Source: Nitrospinales bacterium (GTDB lineage Bacteria; Nitrospinota_A; UBA7883; JACRGQ01). Taken from it: DNA of 41,016 nucleotides. Both the position numbers and the translations under genes were made by a program. This document shows, one piece after another, positions 26,407 through 36,021 of this stretch; within the stretch, counting starts at the first letter, position 1; each line of letters opens with the position of its first letter. The notes below the pieces were generated by a model. That model was given only the letters and a program-made list of their open reading frames with translations, had not been told where the DNA came from and searched no databases. The DNA is taken from the NCBI GenBank assembly GCA_023248535.1, contig JAHFEJ010000022.1:1-41016 (forward strand). The letters are read 5' to 3'.

Positions 26407-28200
26407 ATGCGGAGGGGAACCTTTTGGCTGGCTTTGCTTGTTGCGGGAGTACTTTCAGGAGTACTGGGGGATGTTTGCCGGCCCGCCATCGCAACCGCGG
26501 CGGAACCTACCGCGGCGCAAGAGCCAAGCGCCTCGGACTGGTCCAATAAGGGGTTTGAATTTCTTGCGGGGGGGCAATTTCAGGAGGCGGTCGACGCCTT
26601 TTCCAAAGCGGTTGAACTGAAACCGAATGACGGGGATTTCCGGCGCAACCGGGGTCTCGTGTATGGCAAACTTGGCGACAACAAACGGGCGGTAGAGGAT
26701 TACAGCAAGGCGGTAGAACTGAATCCGCGGGATTTGGCGGCCTACCGCAACCGGGCGTTCGCGCATAGCGGCCTGGGCGACTATAAAAAGGCGGTTAAAG
26801 ACTTTGACAAGGTCACGGAAATGGATCCGAAAGACGCCGACGCATACCGAAACCGGGCGTTCGCCTACAGCAACCTCGAAGACTACAAACAGGCAATTAG
26901 AGACTTCGACAAAGCCATAGAACTGAACCCGAAAGATGTGGCGGCCTACCGCAACCGGGCGTTCGCTTACGGCAACCTCGGCGACCACAGGCAGGCTATT
27001 AAGGATTTTGACATGGTCGCGGAACTCAGTGCTGATGATGGAGACACCTACCGCAACCGGGGACTTGCCTACAGCAACCTGGGGGATCATAACCAGGCGA
27101 TCAAAGATTTCGGCAAAGCGGTGGAACTGAATCCGAAGGACGCGGACGCCTATCGCCACCGGGGCCTCGCGCATAGAAGCATCGGCGAAGACAGGCAGGC
27201 AATCAAGGATTTTGACAGGGCGATCGGATTGAATTCGAAAGACACGGTCGCCTTCCGCAACAGGGCGTTCGCTCACGTAAAACTGAATGACACCCAACAA
27301 GCTATCAAGGACTTTGATGTGGTGGTGCAACTGAACCCGAATGACGGGGATGCCTACCGCAACCGCGGACTCGCATACGCCAACCTGGGGAACTACAAGC
27401 AGGCAATCATGGATTTCAATAAGGCCGTGGAGCTGAACACGAAAGACATTGATGCGTACCGCAACCGCGGCCTCGCGTACGCCAACCTGAGAAACTACAA
27501 GCAGGCAATTGTGGATTTTGACAGCGCGGTGGCGCTGGATCCAAAAGACGTGGCCTCTTACCGTAGCAGGGCGTTCGCCTATGGCAACCTTGATAAATAC
27601 CAGCAGGCGGTCAAGGATTTTGATATGGTCGCAGAGTTGGATACAAAGGACGCGGATGTCTACCGCAACCGCGGGCTTGCGTACGCCAATCTGGGTAACC
27701 TCAAGCAGGCGATCAAGGATTTCGATACCGCGGCGGAACGGAACCCCAAAGACGTGGAGGCTTACCGCAACAGGGCATTCGCCTACATCAAACTGGGGGA
27801 TGACAAACAGGCGGTTGCCGATTTTGACAAGGTGATTGAGTTGGCTCCGAAAGACGTGGAGGCCCACCACCGGCGGGGGCTTGCCTATCACCGTTTGGGA
27901 GATTACCGGCAGGCGATCGCAAATTTCGACAAAATGGCGGAATTGAGCCCGCAAAACTCAGCCGCCTACACGGACAGGGGCATTTCTTATGTCGCCCTCG
28001 GTGAATACAAGAGGGCGCTTGAAAGCTTCAATAAAGCGGTGGAACTGAACCCAAAAGACGCGGAGGCCCGCTACAACCGCGGATTCAGCTATAACACCCT
28101 AGGTAAATTTCCGCGGGCGGTTGAGGACATGAAAGCCGCGTCCAAGTTGGGGCATGATGGCGCGCAGGAGTTCTTGAGAAAAGAGGGCATTACCTGGTAG
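26407..28200 (+). CDS. Exported protein of sixteen tandem TPRs
   Basis: The ATG at 26407 follows GGAG by eight bases and gives 597 residues: a signal peptide (MRRGTFWLALLVAGVLSGVL), a short linker and then sixteen consecutive 34-residue TPRs that fill the rest of the chain. The units are unusually alike, reading ..YRNRAFAYxNLGDYKQAIKDFDKAVELNPKD, and fall into two subtypes, RNRAFAY and RNRGLAY. This predicts a regular periplasmic superhelix for protein binding. An upstream in-frame ATG at 26332 lacks a ribosome site. It is divergent from bcsA; BcsC carries TPRs in cellulose systems, so a link is conceivable, but this protein has no outer-membrane barrel. Confidence 0.9.
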   Translation: MRRGTFWLALLVAGVLSGVLGDVCRPAIATAAEPTAAQEPSASDWSNKGFEFLAGGQFQEAVDAFSKAVELKPNDGDFRRNRGLVYGKLGDNKRAVEDYSKAVELNPRDLAAYRNRAFAHSGLGDYKKAVKDFDKVTEMDPKDADAYRNRAFAYSNLEDYKQAIRDFDKAIELNPKDVAAYRNRAFAYGNLGDHRQAIKDFDMVAELSADDGDTYRNRGLAYSNLGDHNQAIKDFGKAVELNPKDADAYRHRGLAHRSIGEDRQAIKDFDRAIGLNSKDTVAFRNRAFAHVKLNDTQQAIKDFDVVVQLNPNDGDAYRNRGLAYANLGNYKQAIMDFNKAVELNTKDIDAYRNRGLAYANLRNYKQAIVDFDSAVALDPKDVASYRSRAFAYGNLDKYQQAVKDFDMVAELDTKDADVYRNRGLAYANLGNLKQAIKDFDTAAERNPKDVEAYRNRAFAYIKLGDDKQAVADFDKVIELAPKDVEAHHRRGLAYHRLGDYRQAIANFDKMAELSPQNSAAYTDRGISYVALGEYKRALESFNKAVELNPKDAEARYNRGFSYNTLGKFPRAVEDMKAASKLGHDGAQEFLRKEGITW

Positions 28201-28258
28201 CGCAGGCTGGTCTGTAAATCAACGCCAGGCCGCCCGCCGGAATGCTGCCCGCGCCTCC

Positions 28259-29473
28259 TCACTCCCCCTCTGAATATTTGTGGAGCTTTACCTCCACTTT
28301 GTGTTCAAGGGAATCGTAATACTCCTTAAGTATCGTCAATACCTCCGGCCTGCTGAATTCCGCCGAGACGGGTTCGCCGTCCGAAAGCATTTTGCGCAGC
28401 TTGGTGCCGCTCAGTAAAATCCTGTCGTCCTTGCCATGCGGGCAGGTGCGCATGGAAGCCATGCCGTCGCACTTCCGGCAGAAAAACGTCCAATCGATTT
28501 TCAACGGCTGTATCAGCAGCGCGTTTTTTGGAATTTCATCGAAGATTTTATGCGCGTCGAACGGGCCATAGTATTCGCCCACCCCTGCATGATCGCGCCC
28601 GATTATGAGATGGGTGCAGCCGAAATTTTGGCGGAACAGGGCGTGCAACAGCGCCTCACGCGGCCCCGCATACCGCATGTCCAGCGGGTATCCGCCCATC
28701 AGGTATGTGTTCGGCACGAAATATTTTTCCGTAAGCGCATTAATCGCCTTAACGCGGACAGGCGCGGGGATATCCCCCTCTTTCAGCTTTCCGACAAGCT
28801 GGTGGATAAAAACGCCGTCGCAGATTTCAATGGCGATTTTGGCCAGATACTCGTGCGAGCGGTGCATCGGATTCCTCAACTGGAGGGCCGCCACCGTCTC
28901 CCACCCCTTTTCCATGAAAATCCGCCTGCTCTCCTCCGGCCGCATGTACAGCCCTTTGAAGTTTTCGGGGAACCCCCCTTCGCTGAAAACCTTCACCGGA
29001 CCTCCGACATTTACGGGTTTTTGCGCCATCACGTTGGCGACACCCGGATGCGCCTTATCGATGGTACGAAAAACCATTTTGCATTCGTACTCCAGATCCG
29101 GCTCGTACATGTCTTTGATGTGGATGCTTCCCATCAGCTCGCCGGTCTCATCGTCCACCAGCGCCGCTTCGCTGTTTTTCCGAAGCCCTTTCGCCTTCTC
29201 GCGTGAAACCGAAAGGGTGATCGGTATGGGCCAAAAAAGGCCGTCCGCCATTTTGTAATTGGCGCAGACCCCTTTCCAGTCGCGCTTCCCCATAAAACCG
29301 TCAAGCGGCGTAAACGCGCCAATGCCCATCATTATCAGATCGCACGTTTCGCGCGAGGTCATGCGCAGCTGCGGCATTTTTTCGGCTTTTTTGCGGGCGG
29401 CTTCGAGTTTCGGGCCGCTGAGAAGCAGGGACTTTAAATTTTTGGCGCCGTGGGGGGCAATCAAAGCGGGCAT
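28259..29473 (-). CDS. sat: Sulfate adenylyltransferase (ATP sulfurylase), dissimilatory type
   Basis: The 404-residue homo-oligomeric enzyme interconverts sulfate plus ATP with APS plus pyrophosphate. The nucleotide site motifs are intact: [12 protein letters not shown] and [13 protein letters not shown]. The C-terminal region keeps a Cys-His cluster ([16 protein letters not shown]), the zinc site typical of dissimilatory Sat. The ATG follows GAGGAG. It is the last gene of the apr-qmo operon, 12 bases after qmoC, so it is co-expressed with the APS reductase that uses or makes its product. Direction of the pathway cannot be decided from this gene. Confidence 0.97.
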   Translation of the reverse strand: MPALIAPHGAKNLKSLLLSGPKLEAARKKAEKMPQLRMTSRETCDLIMMGIGAFTPLDGFMGKRDWKGVCANYKMADGLFWPIPITLSVSREKAKGLRKNSEAALVDDETGELMGSIHIKDMYEPDLEYECKMVFRTIDKAHPGVANVMAQKPVNVGGPVKVFSEGGFPENFKGLYMRPEESRRIFMEKGWETVAALQLRNPMHRSHEYLAKIAIEICDGVFIHQLVGKLKEGDIPAPVRVKAINALTEKYFVPNTYLMGGYPLDMRYAGPREALLHALFRQNFGCTHLIIGRDHAGVGEYYGPFDAHKIFDEIPKNALLIQPLKIDWTFFCRKCDGMASMRTCPHGKDDRILLSGTKLRKMLSDGEPVSAEFSRPEVLTILKEYYDSLEHKVEVKLHKYSEGE

Positions 29474-29485
29474 GGTTTCATCTCC

Positions 29486-30595
29486 TCAATTGTTTTTTCC
29501 ATTCGACCCCGCGTAAATCATGGCGGCGGTTCGGTAAAGCATGTGGGCGAACTTGGAAAACGGCAGGTACGCAATAAGGAAGAACACGAAAACAAGGTGC
29601 GTGAAATAAACGGGATACGCGGCGGCTGGAATATCGGCAAGCCGGGCCGACTCCGCCAGGATGCCCGTAATGATGGCGGCGTACAGGGTCAAAATAAACG
29701 TCCAATCCTGATAGGAGGTTTTTCCCGTTTCATCCGGAGCCGCAAGCCGCCGCGCGATTATGTAGCTCACCCCCGCAAACGCCGCCAGCGCGCCGGCGTT
29801 GCCAAGCAGTTTCACCGGGTCCCCCAGGGCGAGTGGCGTTTCCCGGCCGAGCAGGTAGTGATACATCATCACCAAATTTGTTGTGGCGAACAGCGCCAAA
29901 AAGCCGAAGAAGATCAACAGGTGCCCGGTGTAGCGCGGCCTGTTTGTCCGGCATTGGGCGAACTTTTTGTGGAGCAGAATATCTTTGACGGCCCCGAAAA
30001 CAGCCGCCGCGTCCGGGTCCCCTTTTCCCGGGCTGTTGCGCTTCATGCCGCTCCAGAGTTTTTTCAGGCTCAATATCGAGGTGATGAGGGCAAACAGCGC
30101 GGCGGGAATAAATATGGAATCGATCACCGCCAAGGGGAAGAAGCGCGAATACACTATCTCCCCCTCCGGCATCACAAGGCCGTTTGCATATATCGCCGCA
30201 AGAAGCAAAACGGCGGCGGGCAGGGCGAACAACGCCACAAGCGCGGCGGGGGATGAATGCATTTTCCCCAAAAATCCGGGCACGGCGTACTCGATAAACG
30301 AAAGATTCCGCACCGCCGCAAGCACGTCGGACGGTTTCGCGCCCCGCGGACAATGCGTGGAACAATCGCCGCACTGGTGGCATAACCATACGTCAGGGTT
30401 GTAAAACAGCTTTTCCTTCAGCCCCCACTGCGCCCATATCATTTCCTTGCGCGGAAACGGCCGGTCGGATTGGGTTACATCGCACACCGCCACGCAGGTG
30501 GCGCACTGGAAACATTTTTTCACGCTCTCCCCGCCCGCGCGTTTCAGCCGGGCGACGAACGCCAAATCAGGTTCCAGATATTCAGTATTGTTCAT
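29486..30595 (-). CDS. qmoC: QmoC, membrane subunit of the quinone-interacting oxidoreductase
   Basis: The 369-residue protein combines an HdrC-like N-terminus binding two [4Fe-4S] clusters (CFQCATCVAVC near 38 and CHQCGDCSTHC near 73) with a membrane part of about six helices resembling the heme b subunit of nitrate reductase/HdrE. It links QmoAB to the quinone pool and exchanges electrons with APS reductase. An AAGGTG precedes the ATG, eight bases after the qmoB stop. Fusion of HdrC and HdrE parts is the normal QmoC architecture. Confidence 0.95.
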   Translation of the reverse strand: MNNTEYLEPDLAFVARLKRAGGESVKKCFQCATCVAVCDVTQSDRPFPRKEMIWAQWGLKEKLFYNPDVWLCHQCGDCSTHCPRGAKPSDVLAAVRNLSFIEYAVPGFLGKMHSSPAALVALFALPAAVLLLAAIYANGLVMPEGEIVYSRFFPLAVIDSIFIPAALFALITSILSLKKLWSGMKRNSPGKGDPDAAAVFGAVKDILLHKKFAQCRTNRPRYTGHLLIFFGFLALFATTNLVMMYHYLLGRETPLALGDPVKLLGNAGALAAFAGVSYIIARRLAAPDETGKTSYQDWTFILTLYAAIITGILAESARLADIPAAAYPVYFTHLVFVFFLIAYLPFSKFAHMLYRTAAMIYAGSNGKNN

Positions 30596-30603
30596 GCATC
30601 ACC

Positions 30604-32742
30604 TTAATCCGCAAACTCCTTGAACGGGTTCGGCCCCACCCGTTCGATCACCTTCATGAAATCGCCGATAATGCCCGGCAGCGCGTACGCGTCGTCTATG
30701 GCGATCGGGACGAAGCGGACGCGCTCCGGCTCCAGCGACATGCGCCCCAGCGTTTCCTCCAGCTTCGAGAGCCGCTCCGACGCCAGCTCGCTCCCCTTCA
30801 TGTTGTGGCACTGGTACTCATCGCCGAACTTGCAGCCGAAAAGCAGCACGCCGTCCAGTCCTTTGGCAAATGCGTCGTTCAGCCACACCATGTTCATCGA
30901 GCCAAGGCACCGCAGGCCGATGACGCGGATATGGGGGCTGAGCTTTAACCGGAGCTTCGCCGCCATCTCGAAGGCCGGCATCGAATCGTTTTCGCAGGCG
31001 AGGATGAGTACGCGCGGCCTGTTCTCCTCTTCCCCCGGAACGCCAATGGCCTTGATCATGGCGCTGAACATATCCACGCTGTAATTCTTGAATGAGATGA
31101 TCCTTTGCGGACAGGCTCCCATGCAGGTGCCGCAACGGCGGCACCTCAGCGGGTTCGGCTGCGGAGTCCCCTTGGCGTCTTCATCATACATACCGTAGGG
31201 GCACTCCTCGGTGCAGCGCTTGCATTGGGTGCACCGCTCGAAGGCGATATCGGGATAACTGGTGTCGCCAGACCGGGGGTGGGCCGATTTGCCGGCCGCC
31301 GCGAGAGTGATGCACTGTATCGCCTTGAGAGCCGCCCCCGCCGCATCGGTTTCCGACTGTGCGGCATCCATGGGATGACGCACCGCCCCGGCGGCGTATA
31401 TGCCGGTGCGCCGCGTTTCGTAGGGGAAGCAGACAAAATGCGAATCGGGAAACCCGTAATTCAGCTCCGGCAGTTCCGGCCCCTGCCGGTAGGCAAGGTG
31501 CAACGCCCCGCCGTTTTTGGCGGCGCTCTCCATGCCGACGGCAAGCACGGCCATATCCGCCTTCACACGGATGGTTCCGCCCAGCAGGGTGTTATTCACC
31601 ACGATCTCAACGCCGCCGTCGACACCGGCAACCGACACCACATCCCCCTTGGTCATGAACACGCCATCGTCGTCCTGCATTTGTTTATAGAAAAGCTCGT
31701 ACTTGCCTGGCGTTCTCATGTCGCGGTAGAAAATATAAACTTTCGCGTCCGGGTTCTGTTCACGGATGTAGCGGGCCTGCTTCAGCGAGGTCATGCAGCA
31801 AAACGAGGAACAATACGGAAGATGTTTTTCATCCCGCGACCCCGCGCATTGGATGAAGGCAACACTCGACGGCTCTTTGGAATCCGAAGGGCGGCGTATC
31901 CGGCCCGACGCGGCGATCTCCTCGAACCGCGCGCTGGTGATAACGTTATCAACCGTCCCGCCGCCGAGGTGACCGAGCTTTGAAATATCGTAGGGCCTGA
32001 ACCCCGTCGCCTGGACTATCGCCCCGGCCCTGACGGCGATCTCCCCTTCCGGCGTTTTGATCCGCACATCAAACTCGCCCGGCTGTCCCGAAATGGAAAC
32101 GACCTCGGAAGAAAGATGGAGCGCTACCGCCGGATGGTTTTTGACTTCTTCGGCCATCGCCACGATGTTGGTCTCAACCGGATTCCCTGTGCCATCGATG
32201 GGAAAACGCCGTTTGAGCTTCCGCACGAAGCCGCCAAGAACCGCCTCTTTTTCCACCAGCCGCACCCGTTTGCCGGCATCCGTGGCGGCGAGGGCGGCGG
32301 TCATTCCGGTTATCCCGCCGCCGACCACCAATATCGTATCGTCCAGCTGGTGTATATACGGCTCCGGCTTTTCGGATTTTTGCAGCTTAACGATCCCCAT
32401 CTTGAGATAGTCTTCCGCCAACAGTTGGGTGTCGGGGTCGTTCGGCGTGGAGACCCACAACGCTTCGCGCAGCGCGGTACGCTCCACCATAACGTCTTTT
32501 CCGAAATCAAACCGATCCGCATATACCCTGCCCGAACAGGCGGCGATAAGGATGCGGCCGGCCCCTTCGGCCACCTCTTTGCGTAAATATTGCAGCCCCT
32601 CTTCGCCGCACAAGAACGGGTGACGCTTAGCCTGCGGCACGCCAAACTCAGCCGGTATTTTGCACAGCTTGTCCACATCCACCGACGCGCCGATATCGCA
32701 ACCGGTGCAAATATAAACGCGCGGTGCATTCACTTGAGTCAT
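30604..32742 (-). CDS. qmoB: QmoB, HdrA-like flavoprotein with MvhD domain
   Basis: The 712-residue protein starts with a small Cys domain (YICTGCDIG), then an HdrA-like FAD domain (VVGGGITGMTAALAATDAG near 138), two [4Fe-4S] motifs (CTQCKRCTEECPYG and CRRCGTCMGACPQR, about 500-545) and a C-terminal MvhD/FlpD-type domain with conserved Cys (GLRCLGSMN, FGCKFGDEYQC). This is the standard QmoB layout. It is cytoplasmic and relays electrons between QmoA/APS reductase and QmoC. It overlaps qmoA by four bases (ATGA). Confidence 0.96.
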   Translation of the reverse strand: MTQVNAPRVYICTGCDIGASVDVDKLCKIPAEFGVPQAKRHPFLCGEEGLQYLRKEVAEGAGRILIAACSGRVYADRFDFGKDVMVERTALREALWVSTPNDPDTQLLAEDYLKMGIVKLQKSEKPEPYIHQLDDTILVVGGGITGMTAALAATDAGKRVRLVEKEAVLGGFVRKLKRRFPIDGTGNPVETNIVAMAEEVKNHPAVALHLSSEVVSISGQPGEFDVRIKTPEGEIAVRAGAIVQATGFRPYDISKLGHLGGGTVDNVITSARFEEIAASGRIRRPSDSKEPSSVAFIQCAGSRDEKHLPYCSSFCCMTSLKQARYIREQNPDAKVYIFYRDMRTPGKYELFYKQMQDDDGVFMTKGDVVSVAGVDGGVEIVVNNTLLGGTIRVKADMAVLAVGMESAAKNGGALHLAYRQGPELPELNYGFPDSHFVCFPYETRRTGIYAAGAVRHPMDAAQSETDAAGAALKAIQCITLAAAGKSAHPRSGDTSYPDIAFERCTQCKRCTEECPYGMYDEDAKGTPQPNPLRCRRCGTCMGACPQRIISFKNYSVDMFSAMIKAIGVPGEEENRPRVLILACENDSMPAFEMAAKLRLKLSPHIRVIGLRCLGSMNMVWLNDAFAKGLDGVLLFGCKFGDEYQCHNMKGSELASERLSKLEETLGRMSLEPERVRFVPIAIDDAYALPGIIGDFMKVIERVGPNPFKEFAD

Positions 32743-33995
32743 GGCCGCCCCCCGTAGACCGCTTTAAGCGCGGCGGCGGTGGCATCCATGATCGACGAGC
32801 TGACATCCTGCGGCAGCCGCGCCGTGCCCGCCGCGTAAATTCCGCGGGCAAGGGCGGCGTTTGTAAAAAATCCGTTTTCATCCGCCTTTAAACCGCCCAC
32901 CCCATTTTGCGCGGCGGGCTGCATGCCGGTGGCAATGACGAGCAGATCGGTCTTGCGCGTGATTTTCTTCCCCGCAAGCACATCCTCGGCCGTGATGATC
33001 ACCCCTCCCGTTTCCGGATCGTGTTCCGCCTTGGCGATCTTTCCTTTTATCAGCGTCACATTCGGTTCGGCGGCGATCTTCCGGTAAAACCGCTCATATT
33101 TGCCGGGGGTTCTGATATCGATGTAGTAAATGAAAATTTTGGCGTCCGGCGCGGCTTCGCGCACATACGCGGCCTGCTTCAGCGAGGCGAGGCAGCAGAC
33201 CGATGAACAGTACGGCAGATGGTTTTCATCACGCGAACCCGCGCACTGGGCGAACACCACATCGCGGACTTCCTTTCCGTCCGAGGGCCGGACCAGCTTT
33301 CCCTTTGCCGGGCCTTCCGGCGATGCAAGGCGCTCCATCATGACATTGCTAATCACGTTCGGCGATACGCCAAAAGAGAGGCCTTGCAGCTTCGCGCCGT
33401 TATATGGATCCCAGCCGGTCGCCACTACGATTGAATGCGCTTTCAATTCCAAAACGGTTTCACGCGCATCGAGGTTTATCGCGCCGTATTCGCAAACCTG
33501 CACGCACTTGCCGCACTCCTTCCCGATGCACGCTTTTTGGCTTATGTTGTACCGCTGCGGAAAAGCCATCGGGTGCGGCATGTAAATCGCCTTTGTTGTG
33601 CCCATGCCGTAGTTGTAATGATCCTGCCGCTCGACCGGGCATACCTCGGCGCACTTCCCGCATGCGGTACAGTTGGCGTTCACCATCTGCGGTTGCAGCC
33701 TCACCTTCACGGTGAAATCGCCGTATTGCCCTTTGATCTCCGCCACCTCCGCCCGCGTATGGACGGCGATAGCCGGGTTTTCCCGGATGCGGCGGAAATT
33801 AAGTTCGAGGCCGCAATACGGGGCGCAGAGTTTCGGAAAATATTTATGCATCCGCGCAACCCTGCCGCCGAGGTGGGCCCGCTTTTCCAGCAGGATTACG
33901 TTCGCGCCGCACTCCGCCGCTTCGACCGCGGCGGTGATCCCGGCGATGCCGCCGCCGATCACCACTACCGGATTTTTTGGGGCTGGCGTCGCCAT
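32739..33995 (-). CDS. qmoA: QmoA, HdrA-like flavoprotein
   Basis: The 418-residue protein has an N-terminal FAD Rossmann motif (VVIGGGIAGITAAVEAAE), the HdrA signature cysteines near LCAPYCGLE, and two ferredoxin-type [4Fe-4S] motifs (CTACGKCAEVCPVE and CIGKECGKCVQVCEYG, about 133-190). It forms the soluble Qmo core with QmoB and docks with AprAB. The ATG follows CGGAG. It comes 61 bases after aprA, and that gap contains a strong hairpin. Confidence 0.95.
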   Translation of the reverse strand: MATPAPKNPVVVIGGGIAGITAAVEAAECGANVILLEKRAHLGGRVARMHKYFPKLCAPYCGLELNFRRIRENPAIAVHTRAEVAEIKGQYGDFTVKVRLQPQMVNANCTACGKCAEVCPVERQDHYNYGMGTTKAIYMPHPMAFPQRYNISQKACIGKECGKCVQVCEYGAINLDARETVLELKAHSIVVATGWDPYNGAKLQGLSFGVSPNVISNVMMERLASPEGPAKGKLVRPSDGKEVRDVVFAQCAGSRDENHLPYCSSVCCLASLKQAAYVREAAPDAKIFIYYIDIRTPGKYERFYRKIAAEPNVTLIKGKIAKAEHDPETGGVIITAEDVLAGKKITRKTDLLVIATGMQPAAQNGVGGLKADENGFFTNAALARGIYAAGTARLPQDVSSSIMDATAAALKAVYGGRP

Positions 33996-34019
33996 ATAGC
34001 TCCGTATTCCGTTGTATGC

Positions 34020-34049
34020 CGCGGCGCGGCTTTTTCGGGCCGCGCCGCG
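34020..34049 (-). other. 11-bp all-GC stem-loop between aprA and qmoA
   Basis: CGCGGCGCGGC (34020-34030) is perfectly complementary to 34039-34049 with an eight-base loop. No U-tract follows on the minus strand, so termination is unlikely to be complete. Its position inside the operon suggests an mRNA-stability or processing element that protects the upstream aprBA message. Confidence 0.65.
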
Positions 34050-34056
34050 TGGTTCA

Positions 34057-36006
34057 TTAATCGGGGATTATCTGTTTATACTCGCGTTTGAAAACATCCC
34101 ACTTGCCGGTTTTCGGATCGTACTTTGAATTCACAAAACAGCGCCAGTCCTGGTCGTTAAGCGCAAGGAAATCGCCGCGGTAGTAATAGCCGGGATAGCG
34201 CGTTTCTTCCCGGAAGTGGATATGGCGGGCATGGGCCTCGGCCGCCCAGAGGCGATGGTAGTTTTCCCATGCGCGCAGAAGCTCGTGCAGATCGGCCGCG
34301 CCCAGTTTCACGCTGTCCTCTTTCAGCTTCTCCAGATGTTTCAGGCCCGCCTCCAGCATCGTCTTGCTGGTCATGTACCAAGTGGATATGCCGCCCACGT
34401 ATTCGTCCATGATCTTTTGCAGGCGCATCTGGAACATGTTCGGCTTGATGTAGTTCGGATTGATGTCCTCGGCGGTGGTGTAGTTCTTGTGCTGGGCGAA
34501 ATTTTCCAGCGGCCGGTACACCTCGTAGGCCAGGTCGTCCGCGCTGGCGGCGACAGATGGCTTGTAGCCGGCGTTATCCAATATCCAGGAGACCATCGAT
34601 TTGCCGGCGATCCTCCCCTCCGCGTGCGAGCCGGAGGAGAACTTGTGTCCCGAAGCCCCCACGCCGTCGCCGGCGGTAAAAAGGCCTTTGACCGTCGTCA
34701 TACGGTTATAGCCCCAGCACCATTCCTTGGGCCCGAAATCCTCCGGACCGCTCACCCACAATCCGGCGCAACCGGCGTGGGAACCAAGCAGATATGGCTC
34801 CGACGGCATGATCTCCGACGGGGTTTTTTCCGGCTCGATGTTGTTGGCGGCCCATACCCCGGCCTGGGCGATGGTCATATCGAGGAAATCCTCCCACGCT
34901 TCCGCCTCGAGGTGCTTTATCTCCTTGGGCGTCATGGTCTCCGCCAGTTTTTGGAGGGCGGTGTGGGTGTTCATCAGGATCGGCCCCTTGCCCAGCTTCA
35001 TGTCTTCCATCATCATGTGGTTCCTGATGCAGGTGCCCAGCCGCTCGGCCCACTTGCCGTAAAGTTTTTTGGCGGCCTCGAAGTGGGTAACGCAATAATC
35101 CTCGCCGAGCGAGTTGGTCGCCTTCGCCTTGAAGAGCAGGAACCACGCGCCGACCGGACCGTACCCGTCCTTGAACCGCGCGGGCACAAACCGGTTCTCC
35201 ATCATGGTCAATTCAGCGCCAACTTGCGTCATCATGGCGTAGGTGGAGCCGGCATTCCAGACCGGGAACCACGCCCGTCCCTGGCCTTCGCCGGTGGAGC
35301 GGGTCTTGAACACGTTTACGCATCCGCCCGCGACGGTCAATACCGCGTTCGCGCGGAAGATGTAAACCTTGTTCTCGCGCACACTGAAGCCGACGGCCCC
35401 GGCGATGCGGTTTTCCTCTTTGTCGTCCATGAGAAGTTTTACAATGAACACCCGCTCGAAGAGATTCTGCTCAACGCCGGTTTCCTGCCGGTTTTCCTCG
35501 AGAGCTTTTTTGGCGGCCTCGGCGACAATGACCTTGTACGATTCCCCGTTGATCATGATCTGCCACGGGCCGGACCGCACCGGCTTGCCCCCGTCGCGCA
35601 ACTTCTTCCCTTTATACGATCCGTCGTGCCCCTTGCCTTCGTCGTCGGTTTTCCAGACGGGCAGGCCCCAGTCCTCGAAAAGGTGAACGCTGTCGTCGAC
35701 ATGCCTGCCGAGATCGTAGACGAGGTCCTCGCGGGTGATCCCCATGAGGTCGCCCCGGACCATCTTCACATAATCCTCGGGCTTTTTCTCGCCGAGGTAG
35801 GTGTTGATCGCGGAAAGGCCCATCGCCACGGCGCCGCTTCGGTCGGCGGCGGCCTTATCCACCATGGTTATCCTGATTTTTTTTCCTTTTGCCCAGCGGC
35901 ACGCTTCGTAAACGGCGCCGCAGGCCGCCATGCCGCCGCCAATGGCGAGGAAATCGGTTTCAATTTCGACAATCTCCGGCTTCTGGATATGCTTGAAATC
36001 GGCCAT
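34057..36006 (-). CDS. aprA: Adenylylsulfate reductase, alpha subunit
   Basis: The 649-residue flavoenzyme carries out the APS/sulfite plus AMP interconversion at its FAD. Visible features: the FAD-binding GGGMAACGAVYEACRW and SGAVAMGLSAIN near the N-terminus, FKDGYGPVGAW, the PYLLGSHAGCAGLWVSG substrate region with its His, and TAGDGVGASGHKFSSGSHAEGR. Length and motif order match AprA of sulfate reducers and sulfur oxidisers. It starts 15 bases after aprB, with which it forms the heterodimer. Confidence 0.98.
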   Translation of the reverse strand: MADFKHIQKPEIVEIETDFLAIGGGMAACGAVYEACRWAKGKKIRITMVDKAAADRSGAVAMGLSAINTYLGEKKPEDYVKMVRGDLMGITREDLVYDLGRHVDDSVHLFEDWGLPVWKTDDEGKGHDGSYKGKKLRDGGKPVRSGPWQIMINGESYKVIVAEAAKKALEENRQETGVEQNLFERVFIVKLLMDDKEENRIAGAVGFSVRENKVYIFRANAVLTVAGGCVNVFKTRSTGEGQGRAWFPVWNAGSTYAMMTQVGAELTMMENRFVPARFKDGYGPVGAWFLLFKAKATNSLGEDYCVTHFEAAKKLYGKWAERLGTCIRNHMMMEDMKLGKGPILMNTHTALQKLAETMTPKEIKHLEAEAWEDFLDMTIAQAGVWAANNIEPEKTPSEIMPSEPYLLGSHAGCAGLWVSGPEDFGPKEWCWGYNRMTTVKGLFTAGDGVGASGHKFSSGSHAEGRIAGKSMVSWILDNAGYKPSVAASADDLAYEVYRPLENFAQHKNYTTAEDINPNYIKPNMFQMRLQKIMDEYVGGISTWYMTSKTMLEAGLKHLEKLKEDSVKLGAADLHELLRAWENYHRLWAAEAHARHIHFREETRYPGYYYRGDFLALNDQDWRCFVNSKYDPKTGKWDVFKREYKQIIPD

Positions 36007-36021
36007 TTTGATTTCCCCTTT

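Noticed and set aside
26500-28200. Regular repeats considered as CRISPR or satellite DNA
   Set aside because: The 102-base period corresponds to 34-residue TPR units in one long frame with a signal peptide.
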